Source: Obelidium mucronatum (Eukaryota; Chytridiomycota; Chytridiomycetes; Chytridiales; Chytriomycetaceae). Taken from it: DNA of 64,000 bases. The DNA is taken from assembly GCA_025765595.1 (NCBI GenBank), contig JAIVFH010000017.1, positions 248,001 to 312,000 of the forward strand. Reading direction: 5' to 3'. The position numbers and the translations under genes are program-made. Positions 1 through 9,230 of this stretch are shown here, one piece after another; positions within the stretch are counted from its first letter, which is position 1; each line of letters starts with the position of its first letter. The notes under the pieces were generated by a model, which was not told the DNA's origin, did not search any database, and saw nothing but the letters and a program-made list of their open reading frames with translations.

Positions 1-278
1 ACATCGATTTGATATGACCAATCTATATCTTCTGAGAGGACCATCTTCGCAGCTGATAGAGTGTAAAGCAGTATAGCGAATGGTTTTCCCAAACATGTTT
101 TTTTTTTTGTTTTGGAATTGTCAGGTTTTTGTGATGGTCAAGGAACGACTATCCGTCAGACGCAAATTCTTATCTCATAAGAGGCAATAAGTAAACATTT
201 TAATGACAAAACAGATGCTAACACCAGCCAAAAAAAAAAGCGCGGAAAATGTCCCAGAATTTGATATTAAGGTCAAGT
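1..278. other. Window edge, no supported gene
   Basis: No reading frame here resembles a known protein. The stretch is A/T-rich with short A and T runs. It lies just 3' of the minus-strand acyltransferase and probably holds its 3' UTR. I see no repeat or RNA gene in it. Confidence 0.5.
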
Positions 279-1692
279 TTACTCCGCCTTCTTCTTACGA
301 CTCTCCTTAATTTTCAAAGGTTTTGCAAATTTGGGAACAGGATCGGAAATCTCAATCAATGTGTCTTGCATTAATTTGTGTGTCGTCACTGCAAGTAAAA
401 AAAAATGTTTAGACAACTTTTGTTTTGTTTACGGCTTATCACTCAACATGTCAGCTTTTCCACGTCATTCACAGTTAGTCCGACAGTTTCGATTGGCGGC
501 AAGACCTTGATCCTAATAACTCCACCTTCAAAAAGCATATTCTTGGTGTTGTACAAGCTGTGATAGGAGGAAACGACTATCCATAACTGTAAGATTAAAA
601 ATGAACCAGAAGGCAGAAAATAAAATGCAAAAAAACATATTCACCCATGGGTTGGATAGGAACTTGGCCTTGGACAGCCAAATAGAATGCACCCTGAACA
701 GCCAAGTTCAATACCAAAAAGATAAAGAAAAGACAACCCCCCCCCCCCCCCCCCCCCCCCCATACCTTCTTCAGAGGCAGCATTTCATTTGTGGTTTGAC
801 GACTTCTTGTACCCTCTGGAAACATGAATACTCCAACCTAAACCAAAAAAGAAATAGAAAAATAAGGGTTAAAAACAGCAAGAGAATCGACAAAAAAATC
901 GCAACGAATAATTTGCAAACCTTCTTTTCTTGCACCGTCTTTGCAACTTTCGCCATAGTTTCAATCGCGCTGCCATGATTCCCCCGATTGATGAACACAT
1001 TTCCCGCGAGAGCCATGTACCAACCCATGAATGGAATATACTTGATGGATTCTTTTGCCTGATTGATTTTTGAAAACAAACGTATTAACGAATCAAATCA
1101 CCTGAAAAAAATGAAATCGTAACACTCCTCCTCTCGCACCAAAATAACGGCCTTCTTTGGAAAATGGTTACCCCTATATAAATTCAAATATTTAAGTTCC
1201 GTTAAAAAAAATCGGATAACTTTTTTTCGGTTTCCTCAGATATGGTTCTTTTGACTTTAGAGATGCCAAGTTGACAACATCCATGCACATCCGAGCTCCA
1301 ACCACACGCCCCCCAATATTACGAAAACCAAAAAATAAAAAAGAGAGACAAAGTAAATATCCTTACATTGAAACGAAATCCATCTCGCTTTGATGGTTAC
1401 ACAGAAACACACAAGGTCTCCTTTCATCAAACTCAGCGCTTCCTTCCACAATCTCAACTCTAACAGGCAAGAACCAATTCGATAGAAGACTATATGAAAT
1501 AGCCAGTTGCGGGTTGATGTCCTGCTCAAAGCCAAGTATCGGAAACACCAAGGCACAGATCATTGCATAGGTTGTTGCAATTGGGATCAGTAGGACCAGC
1601 GTTGCCAATCGGACAATGAAGCGGGTTTGCGATGTCGTTGCAAAGAGAAATGCGAAAACGAGAAGAAGAACGGCTAGTAATAACGTGTCCAT
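279..1692 (-). CDS. 1-acyl-sn-glycerol-3-phosphate acyltransferase (PlsC family), spliced
   Basis: The predicted enzyme acylates lysophosphatidic acid to phosphatidic acid, an ER step of glycerolipid synthesis. The first exon starts MDTLLLAVLLL and carries two hydrophobic segments followed by the catalytic NHQSEMD box (NHxxxxD). Further exons carry a segment with YIPFMGWYMALAGNVFINR, the FPEGTRSR substrate box, then GAFYLAVQGQVPIQP and finally VVSSYHSLYNTKN. The last exon ends in a basic KESRKKKAE tail; the stop is at 279-281. Block order is as in eukaryotic AGPATs. The exon between the NHxxxxD box and the FINR block is not cleanly resolved. One intron carries a 25-nt C-run (G-run in the transcript) just after its donor. 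With DGAT2 and the desaturase this is one of three lipid genes in the window, but they are not adjacent. Confidence 0.88.
737..761. repeat. 25-nt poly(C) tract inside an acyltransferase intron
   Basis: There are 25 consecutive C on the plus strand. In the minus-strand transcript this is a G25 run that begins within five nucleotides of the predicted splice donor (AAG|GTATG). It is the longest G/C homopolymer in the window. Its length is likely to be unreliable in sequencing. Confidence 0.9.
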
Positions 1693-1811
1693 TTTTCCGT
1701 CTAATTTTTGAATATTAATGCTAACCCAATATCAGACCACCCATGTGCACCGTTAATTAATTTATTTTAATTGTCTTTTTTTTCAAAATACATATATTCA
1801 TTTTGTTTTTT

Positions 1812-4800
1812 TTAATTCTTCTTTTTCAAAACAGCATTTGCCGATCCAATAGCTTGCTTCACTCTTGGGTATCCGCAGTACTTGTCGTACACAGCAGTAA
1901 CATGAAACAGCCCCTCCTGACTAGTCGTAATATCATACTATAGTTTGTTTTGCGTTGCAACAAAATTTTAGAGAAAAAAAACACACACACTAATTTCGTC
2001 AAACTTACATGATACGCATCAACGCCAGTCACCGTAAACGATTCTTCCGACTTGGACGCCTGAGATGTCCTCTTGCCACCCGCCGCCTTTGCATTGAAAT
2101 TCAAATCCCTCCGTGCATACGTGAAACTAAACGGTGGAACTCCCTTGAAATCAATCCCAATCACAGTTTCATCACCTTCCCGAATATCTTCCACTAAATC
2201 ATTTCCGCCATCCACGATCGCGCTTGGCAAGTTATGAATTACATTGTTGATGTTGGCTGGTTTTGTGCAACAGTTCATGTGGTTGCAGACGTTTGTGATT
2301 TTGATTGTTCCCGGTTCCGCTGCGTATAGGGTAAGCAGTGGATCCACGATTTGGACCGACTCTTGCTTGATGCCATCGAATTCATAACTGATTGTGAATG
2401 GTGGGGTGCCTGAAAAAAAATGCTATGTCAATCAAACCAAATTCTTGGAGCAACGAAAAAAGGAACCTAATTCATACCTTGCAAAGTGTAGGACAAGACA
2501 TCTCCAACACAAACACTCTCCGGATTCAAACTCGCAATCCTCGCAACATCACTAACAGCCACACTAATCGCACTAGCTCCATCCTCACGATCAAAAACTC
2601 TTTCGCATCCACTTGCATCCGAAAGAGAAACCAATTGAATCCCGTATTTCCCTGTCGCACTCAGAGTTGGAGGTTTGAAGTTGTATGAGCTTTCTTGAAT
2701 GTTATTCAGCTTGATGACTTCCCGTGGGTGGTTCTCGTGCTTAAGTTCCAAAGTGAGGGAAAAGGGAGCCTGTTCCAGATAGTTTGATAGGTGACTGCGT
2801 TGTTTCCGTCTTCCGGGTTGTCGCCAAGGCATTGGAATACCTTTTCTCGGCCATCCAAGAACGTGGCAGACGGTCTTTCAAGAATTGTTTGACGCAATAC
2901 AAGAGGTGGGGAAAGCAGGGATGTAGATGTCTTGTAGTTGTCGTCTGCAATTTGAGTGAAAGTGTACTGGATACGTGTTGGGAGTTTCAGAAAGGAGCGA
3001 AACGCGACCCACACGGCCACCAGATTGATCATCTCGAGAAGAAATTCGACTGGTGCGACCGCTAGCGTCAGTCGCATCAACTGTATACTTGAAGTTGAAT
3101 GGGGCTTTTCCAGAAGCAAGAACTTCAAATGTGTCGTCCACTCCTTGGCAGACGCTCTTTCGAATGAATGATCCATCGGCTCCAACGCTATCATACTCTT
3201 TCCTTGGAATCTCGAGTTTTGGTTTTGGAATAGTTTCCACTATTGTCATGTCAGTAATCCTGAAAAAACGCCATCCACCAAAAAACCGTACCTCGACATT
3301 CAACTGGCTTCGCTGTCCCAGCACAGAAGGTATCGCTGACTTCCAAAACTTCATACAAACCAGGAGAATTAACACGGATAGTGTCTCTCTCATTGACGTT
3401 TCGAAGTTCAAGAATACGTTCTGGGTTCTTTTTGTTCACATATTTGATGTTGAACGGTTGTCTACAACAAAAAAGCGTGAGATACACCAAGTTGCATCAA
3501 GGCAAACATCCCACCTTCCAGTTAGTGCCAGTGGTAACGAATGTAGAATCACCATCCAACATATGCAGTGTCTTGGGGCAACTAAAAGAGGCAGATGGCC
3601 TTTGCGCGAGAACCTCAATACTGACATCTGGAGTTTCCAAAAGCCAACTGCATCCATTGGCATCAGTTATTTCTGCAAGAAAAGGTGACTGTCAACGAAC
3701 AGAAAACGCAGTTCAAAGAAAACCAAGCACTTACCAATTAGATCCACAACATATGATCCGGCAGCCGCGAATTTGGGTGTCACAATTTCAATATTATTGC
3801 CAGATTTCGGCGCAGCATCCATTGTGATTCTTTCCTTTTTGTTCTCGAAAATAATCTCATATGTAAGCCTCCACGGTCCACTTCCAATCAATGTCACAGG
3901 AAGCGTGGCTGTATCCCCCATACAACGAGTCAGTTTCTGTGGATTGGCAAATCGGGCTTCAGATTGCGGGTGAATAATTTGAGTGATTGAAACGTTTTCA
4001 ATGGGAATGCCTTCTGTGTAAGTAGCATCTCCAACCTAACCGAAAATAAGAACAAAGGGAATTCAGGTGATGAACAAATGTTTGATACAAAAATAATATC
4101 GCCGAACCTCTTGAAATTCATACACATAGGTTCCAGGAAGAACCGGCTTGAACAATAAAGACTCGCGGAGCTTGTTAACTTTAGCACTCCGTCTTGTTCT
4201 CACACCTTTATAGACTTCGTCGTATTCGATCCAAAAAGGTGCATCACCCGTCAAGGAAACATTCACCATAGGCCCCAATAGTGCCAACACAGCTTTGCTC
4301 AATAGATTCGGCGCTGATGGAAATTGTCGGCGGGAATGTTTGGTGCACGATAATCTCCTGAGGAGACGACAATGTACCTTGACAGTATGCATCGTGGACA
4401 GTGTGGAGGGTATAAACACCAGGTTGTGATACAGTCACAGCATGATGAGATGTTGGAGAGGTGTGTGTCCAAGTTTCTGTAAACTTTCCAGCATGTGCAT
4501 CATTGATAGACTCTGAATGAGAGACTTGGAACGTGAAAGGACCAGTTCCTCCATTTTCAAAAATAACAGGAAGCGAAGTTGTGCGACCTTCATGATTGTG
4601 ATCATGAGGAGATCCTGGAGCTGGCGCCCGGATTTTACTTGCTTCTGACTTTGCAAACCGAACGGTTGGATGCGAATGGGAGTCAACAACAAAAAGATCA
4701 GGCTTTCTAGTCAATCGTGGATACAATGTTTCCGGTAAGAGAACTCGGCAGAAATAGGTGGTGAATGCGGGTCAGGGAACACAACCGTGTTGTTTCGTCC

Positions 4801-5976
4801 ATCCATGACATAAAGGAGTTTAAAAAAAGTATGCACCGGCAGCGTCCGGTTTGAAGGAAGAGCTCAAAGTCAATGTTCGAGGTTTAGAGCAATGATTTTA
4901 TCTCGAATTTCATCAGGGACCTGATTCGTCTCCAATCCATGGTGATTCTGCTGTCTCCTCAGACTCATCCGTTTCAAGACGAACAATAACTTCCTCAGAC
5001 GCTATTTTACGACTATAATAAACTTGAGCAGGTCCTGCCGCTTTTACTTTGACTGTAAAGTCATAGTTGTCATCAATGCAACGGTCACTGGTTCGTTTCG
5101 CGCCGTCTTCAATCACCCAAGCAGCGTCAGGGCAAGCGCTGATTTCCGTCAAAGAATTCAAGACTCGTCCTTGCATTCCAGTCGAGTCTCTGAGACCAGT
5201 AAGTTTGTAAATTCCAGGCGAGGTCACTTCGATTGGGTACAGCGCAATGCCACGCTTGTTTTCAGCCCCGGCAGGATTGGCAATGGATACATTTGAGAAT
5301 TTCTTGACCCTTCCATCCAACGATACTAGTTCGTAGTCCACCAAGTACGGCGGGGTGCCCTTCACTTGCAGTGACACGGCGACTGATGCGACAGTCGACG
5401 CACTGAGACAGTATTTAGCATTGTTTGGATTCAGCTTCGCGATTGTCGGTGGAACGACTTTGACGATGTGCGAGCCCTGGATGTGTGCCGAGTCTGTGTG
5501 TAGGTTGTATTTTTTTTTCAGTTTTAGCAGATGAGTTTGCAGAAACACGCACCGCCGTGGGCGTGGCCGAGCGCGGCGGACGCGGCGTGCAAGCTGTCGT
5601 CTGCGTTCGCTGCGAGACGACGAGAGTCCGGCTTTAGAGTTGTTTTTAGTTTCGGTGTTTTAGTTTAGTTGTTCTAGTTAAGGAAACACACCAGCAGCGC
5701 GCCCACGACGCCAACATCCAGCAGCGCCGCGACGAGAAAAACGCCGAGCGACGCCGCCGCCGAAAACTGCAGCCGCGGCACGCGGAAGGCGCGCAGGCCG
5801 ACGAGGAACGCAAAGTCGAGAAAGAGCCACAGCACAAGCACGCCCTCGCTGCTGGCGCTGCTGCTGCCCAGCCCAAACACGTGGTGGCTCTTGACCGCAA
5901 GCACAAGCACAAGGCCGCAGAGCGCGAGTCGCCGCTTCGTCACCCCGTCGAATGCAAGCGTCGTGGTGCCGGCCAT
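1812..5976 (-). CDS. POM152: Nucleoporin POM152-like, membrane-anchored Ig-repeat protein, spliced
   Basis: POM152 is an integral pore-membrane nucleoporin whose luminal Ig-like repeats form a ring around the nuclear pore. The N-terminal exon (from ATG at 5976) has a short head and then three closely spaced hydrophobic segments (LALCGLVLVLAV, VLVLWLFLDFAFLVGL, FLVAALLDVGVVGALLVCFL), as in the family. The rest, spread over many exons, is a series of beta-rich repeats with recurring motifs such as VxGTPPYLVDYE, GDAPFWIEYDE, GSGPWRLTYEI and PGxYxL plus a Cys (DxxC), the POM152 repeat signature. The last exon reads TAVYDKYCGYPRVKQ and ends in a basic LKKKN tail. The first exon is far richer in G+C than the rest. 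It is divergently oriented to the small membrane-protein gene at 6017. Confidence 0.87.
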
Positions 5977-6016
5977 CGGGTGTTGTTTTTTTTGTTCAAT
6001 TATTATTCTGCACAGA

Positions 6017-6283
6017 ATGGCAACAAATGCAGTCTATCCTGAACCACATGTCACCGTCTCAGTCGACACTGATCACGCTTCCAAGGACCAAGAACCGTCG
6101 GAACCCGCTGGTATTCAACCCCAGAATAATTCCCCAATCGCTGCTGAACCCGAACCAAATCTTTGGACCAATCCTGGACCATACATCTTGAATATAATGG
6201 CTAATCGCTGCTGCATAATCGTGGTCTACCTCCTCATTTTTACTATAGCATCTGCTGTGATTGTTTCTAGAACAAGTCAATAA
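6017..6283 (+). CDS. Small protein with C-terminal membrane segment, tandem copy 1
   Basis: Single-exon 88-aa protein that I do not recognise. The first two-thirds is acidic and Pro/Asn-rich and includes YPEPHVTVSVDTD. The end has one hydrophobic segment (CCIIVVYLLIFTIASAVIV) and a four-residue polar tail, the layout of a tail-anchored or single-span protein. The neighbouring gene at 6448 has the same design, a matching YPETHVV block and a paired Cys before the membrane segment, so the two look like a diverged tandem duplication. The start 41 bp downstream of the POM152 ATG, on the opposite strand, implies a very short shared promoter. Confidence 0.6.
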   Translation: MATNAVYPEPHVTVSVDTDHASKDQEPSEPAGIQPQNNSPIAAEPEPNLWTNPGPYILNIMANRCCIIVVYLLIFTIASAVIVSRTSQ

Positions 6284-6447
6284 AACTAATGATGAATTGA
6301 ACGCTCGATAATATTCGATTGCTATAGGCGGCAGTTTTACTTTGATTGAGGAGCTTTTGTTGTGAGTGTGATCAGTGTGGAAGCAATGAAAACCTGAATC
6401 GGACCGATGTTTGTCAGTCTATTTTCTGACAATTTTCAACAAAAAGG

Positions 6448-6732
6448 ATGGCAGATGTGACTGCACCATCCGCCTTTATTGCGAAGCAGCCCTCTGCGCA
6501 AATATATCCCGAGACGCACGTTGTTCAAATGGGTGATCCAAACACGTCAAAAGGCGAAGTTCACCCAGAACCATTACCGCCGCCTGCGGAAAACGACACT
6601 CAGGACACAGATTGCTGCACTTTCTGTATTGTACTTATAATCTCAACTGCACTAGAGTTTGCGTGTACAATCATCTTTCTCTTACTCTTTATCGGGATTA
6701 TATCAATTATCGTTGCTATCGTTTCTAAATAA
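6448..6732 (+). CDS. Small protein with C-terminal membrane segment, tandem copy 2
   Basis: Single-exon 94-aa protein, paralogous in layout to the gene at 6017: a polar Pro-rich N-terminal half with IYPETHVVQMGD, a CC pair, then a long hydrophobic stretch of about 35 residues at the extreme C terminus ending in VSK. I cannot assign a function. The stop codon is followed by an A/T-rich 3' region, and the left terminus of the retrotransposon begins 127 bp downstream, so the element inserted just beyond this gene. Confidence 0.6.
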   Translation: MADVTAPSAFIAKQPSAQIYPETHVVQMGDPNTSKGEVHPEPLPPPAENDTQDTDCCTFCIVLIISTALEFACTIIFLLLFIGIISIIVAIVSK

Positions 6733-6858
6733 AAGGACACACATTCATAAAAAGTTAAAAAAATAAAAATAAAAAACAATTCTCGAAAATAATCAGATGT
6801 CATAATTATTCCACAGTAATTTATTCTATATTATTTTTTTTTTAAAAAAAAAGTTTAT

Positions 6859-7006
6859 CACTTGGGAACAACGATTCGTGAATTTATCGAAATGTAACAA
6901 TTTGAGACAGACCAAGTGAATGATTAATTGGGAGGCACCCAGAGAAAACCAATTTCTGGCCCCAAAGTCGGTCCCAACCTCCAACAGTCAAAGGTGTCGC
7001 GAACGC
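6859..7006 (+). repeat. Split direct repeat A1, left end of the retrotransposon
   Basis: This 148-bp block is identical to 12987-13134. It begins CACTTGG and contains CCAAGTG at 6912-6918, a 7-bp inverted repeat framing the outer 60 bp. The first ATG in the ORF1 frame lies 9 bp beyond its right edge. Confidence 0.95.
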
Positions 7007-7014
7007 AGCTTCGC

Positions 7015-7723
7015 ATGCAAGCCCCACCCGCCGTCCCCAACCCTCCGGGTGCAGCAGCTCCACCACCTCCTCCCGCAGCAGCATGGAATCCGCCCCTCAC
7101 TGCGGAACGCTTTATCATAAACGGTTTCGTTCGATTGAGTCACCTGTCGGCTCCAGGTGTACTGGCAGCCTGCGCCGCGGCCGGGATCCCAGCGCCGCAA
7201 GCACAGGCGACGGTAAATGTGCTTAGACAACTGGTAATTGACTACATCAAAGACAATGTCGAACCGTTTCCACCAAACGTACCTGGCGACCCGGATTGCT
7301 ACAGTTTCATTTTCATAGATGGAGACGTGCGGGAACCAGCGAACGTACCGGAGGAAAACAACCACAATCAACGCAACAATGGGGCCGAAGACGACCTGGA
7401 AGCAAATGAGGAAGACATTTCTGATCACGATGTGGGCGCCGAAGCGGAAATTCATCCGGCCCAGCGTCAACAGGCTCAGCGACCCCCACGTCGTCATCGC
7501 GCATCTCCAAAAAGGCGTAAACGGAGACATTCCTCTTCCGAAGAAGAATCGAGTGATATTTCCTCGGAGTCTTCCACGTCCAGCGAAAAAGATGGGCGCA
7601 AAAAGAAAAAGTCGAAGCATCTCCAATTGGATATTCTGCAGTCGGAATTCAATAGGCAGCCAGACGATGAGAAGGTAGCAATTTCAACTAATCTATCCTC
7701 CACACACCTTCCCTTGCCATCTT

Positions 7724-7757
<34 letters not shown>

Positions 7758-7928
7758 AGATGGACCGGGAAGGAACCGGCAGTAGAAGAGTGTTTGACAC
7801 TGATGAAACTGTCGGCATTACGTGGAGGTTACATTGTGGAGCTGCCAAGTGAGAAGGCATTAGCTTGCGCACTCACCGCGGCCGCAGGGTACCACACTGA
7901 TCCAATTTCCCTGTCCTGCAACGGCTAG
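7015..7928 (+). CDS. Retrotransposon ORF1, gag-like, interrupted in a poly(A) tract
   Basis: The first in-frame ATG is at 7015, just outside repeat A1. The protein has a Pro/Ala-rich head (AAAPPPPPAAAW), a middle with NVLRQLVIDYIKD, an acidic stretch, and a strongly basic, Ser-rich tail with PKRRKRRHSSSEEE and KKKKSK. The last part resembles a nuclear-localising or nucleic-acid-binding tail. The frame runs into an A30 tract (7725-7754) and stops soon after at 7785. Reading on in another frame from 7755 gives a good continuation (EEPAVEE-like start, then LMKLSALRGGYIVELPSEK) to a stop at 7926-7928. The tract length is therefore off by one or two bases, or is used for slippage. Gag-like by position only. 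Confidence 0.6.
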
Positions 7929-8221
7929 TGATCGGAAGCTACCATCGCAGGATCGGAATGAGACGCAACGTACATATATATATAAATGAGCGCACAAAAC
8001 CAGTGGCCATTCACATTCAGCGGTACACAAAACCAGTGGCCGTTCATGTTGTATTACCCGGAAAATTACGGGAGAGAGCAGGAACTGCTCCGCGATACTT
8101 TAGTAAAAACCCAAAACACGGGGGAGAGCAGGAACTGCTCCACAACACGATCAAAGAGGACAGGAACTGTCCCATGATACTTTCTCTCCTTGCCTCGCCG
8201 ACTTCGTATACAGTCATCTAA
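7929..8221 (+). other. Inter-ORF region with direct repeats and three small hairpins
   Basis: It holds a 31-bp-spaced pair of ACAAAACCAGTGGCC repeats (about 7993 and 8024), preceded by an (AT)n run, and three 15-nt palindromes at 8076-8090, 8126-8140 and 8158-8172. A short ORF starts at ATG 7986 (MSAQNQWPFTF) and stops at 8177. It is the only in-register coding candidate and I regard it as weak. Confidence 0.6.
8076..8172 (+). repeat. Three GAA-loop palindromes with compensatory changes
   Basis: GAGCAG-GAA-CTGCTC occurs at 8076-8090 and 8126-8140. GGACAG-GAA-CTGTCC occurs at 8158-8172. Each is a 6-bp stem with a GAA triloop. The third differs at stem positions 2 and 3, and both changes are matched on the other arm. 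Spacings of 50 and 32 nt are not multiples of three, so conservation is of nucleotides and not of a peptide. Confidence 0.8.
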
Positions 8222-8986
8222 TTAAAAAAAAAAAAACAAAAACACGTTGTGCAGGCGTTGAACTACCTAGCAACTGGTCGTGTCATCTTACAACAAGCAC
8301 GCGACGCGCTCAGAGATAACAAAGGGAAGAAGCGAGACTATTCTAATCCATTCCTGGACAACCACATTCACCGAGTTAAAGAAACCTTCAAAGAAGCGAA
8401 TACAACACTGGCGGCTCTCGGTTCCAAATCCGCTAAATCAATTATGAATTCAAGGGACGAAAGAAAAGTCTCGTCCAAAAGACTGGAAACGGCAAAGACT
8501 AACATGGACACAATTCAAAAGGCCTTTGCCTCGCCTCATGTTGAAAACTGGTCGGGAACAGATGCGGCCAATTGGTTTTTGGACAACATTGAAACGGAGT
8601 CGAATACAGTGGCCAACGAGAAAGTGCTGTCCTCCATCAAAAGCCAAACGAAAATCATAGCGGCGTCGTACAAACTAGCGGATATCAGAGGCGACAACCG
8701 AATTTTGCCCTCATCCAGAGACTCATTCTTCAAAAAGGTCAAATGCAACCACTGTGACAAACTCGGTCACTACGCGTCTGATTGCAGAAGTCAGTGTTCT
8801 TCGCAATCCTGCTACAAGCCCCAGTGTAAAGGGGGCTCACAGCGCTACCAACGTGACAGCTATCGCCGTTCCGATCAGAGGCGTGACGATAGGGACCGAG
8901 ACTATTCTCGTAACCCTGGACCCAAAACCAGCTACAAAGGAATCAGAATCCGTAGTCCTCCCTTCGATAGACCCAACGACAAGTAA
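8222..8986 (+). CDS. Retrotransposon ORF2, gag-like with CCHC zinc knuckle
   Basis: The open frame follows a stop at 8219-8221 and runs through an A13 tract. No ATG lies in frame before residue SIMNSRDE, so the real start is uncertain: frame slippage in the A-tract, a non-AUG start, or fusion with an upstream frame. The protein is basic and rich in helical segments (KETFKEANTTLAALG, ETAKTNMDTIQKAF). It ends in a retroviral-type zinc knuckle CNHCDKLGHYASDC (CX2CX4HX4C) followed by a Cys/Arg/Asp-rich tail (SYRRSDQRRDDRDRDYS). This is the clearest nucleocapsid-like piece of the element. It precedes the RT ORF by about 245 bp. Confidence 0.75.
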   Translation, partial: LKKKKQKHVVQALNYLATGRVILQQARDALRDNKGKKRDYSNPFLDNHIHRVKETFKEANTTLAALGSKSAKSIMNSRDERKVSSKRLETAKTNMDTIQKAFASPHVENWSGTDAANWFLDNIETESNTVANEKVLSSIKSQTKIIAASYKLADIRGDNRILPSSRDSFFKKVKCNHCDKLGHYASDCRSQCSSQSCYKPQCKGGSQRYQRDSYRRSDQRRDDRDRDYSRNPGPKTSYKGIRIRSPPFDRPNDK

Positions 8987-9230
8987 TTGGCCTCAATTCA
9001 ACGATTTATTCAATTCCACACGATTTCTACATGATTCGATTCCATTCGATTCAATTCAATTAAAAAAAAAAAAAAAAAAAGGGGACCTCATATCAGTATT
9101 ATCCTTTAGACCCTTCATCTCATAGCAGTATTATCGAATAAATGGCGCTTATACGCAAATATGGAGGACTCGAAGATTTACAAAAAAAAAAAAAAAAAAA
9201 AAAAACAATCCCTGCCCCGATCGACCACAC

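Noticed and set aside
6920..7120. Short ORF MINWEAPREN in repeat A1, repeated in A2
   Set aside because: It overlaps the repeat in a frame different from ORF1 and encodes low-complexity sequence. It is duplicated only because A1 and A2 are identical.
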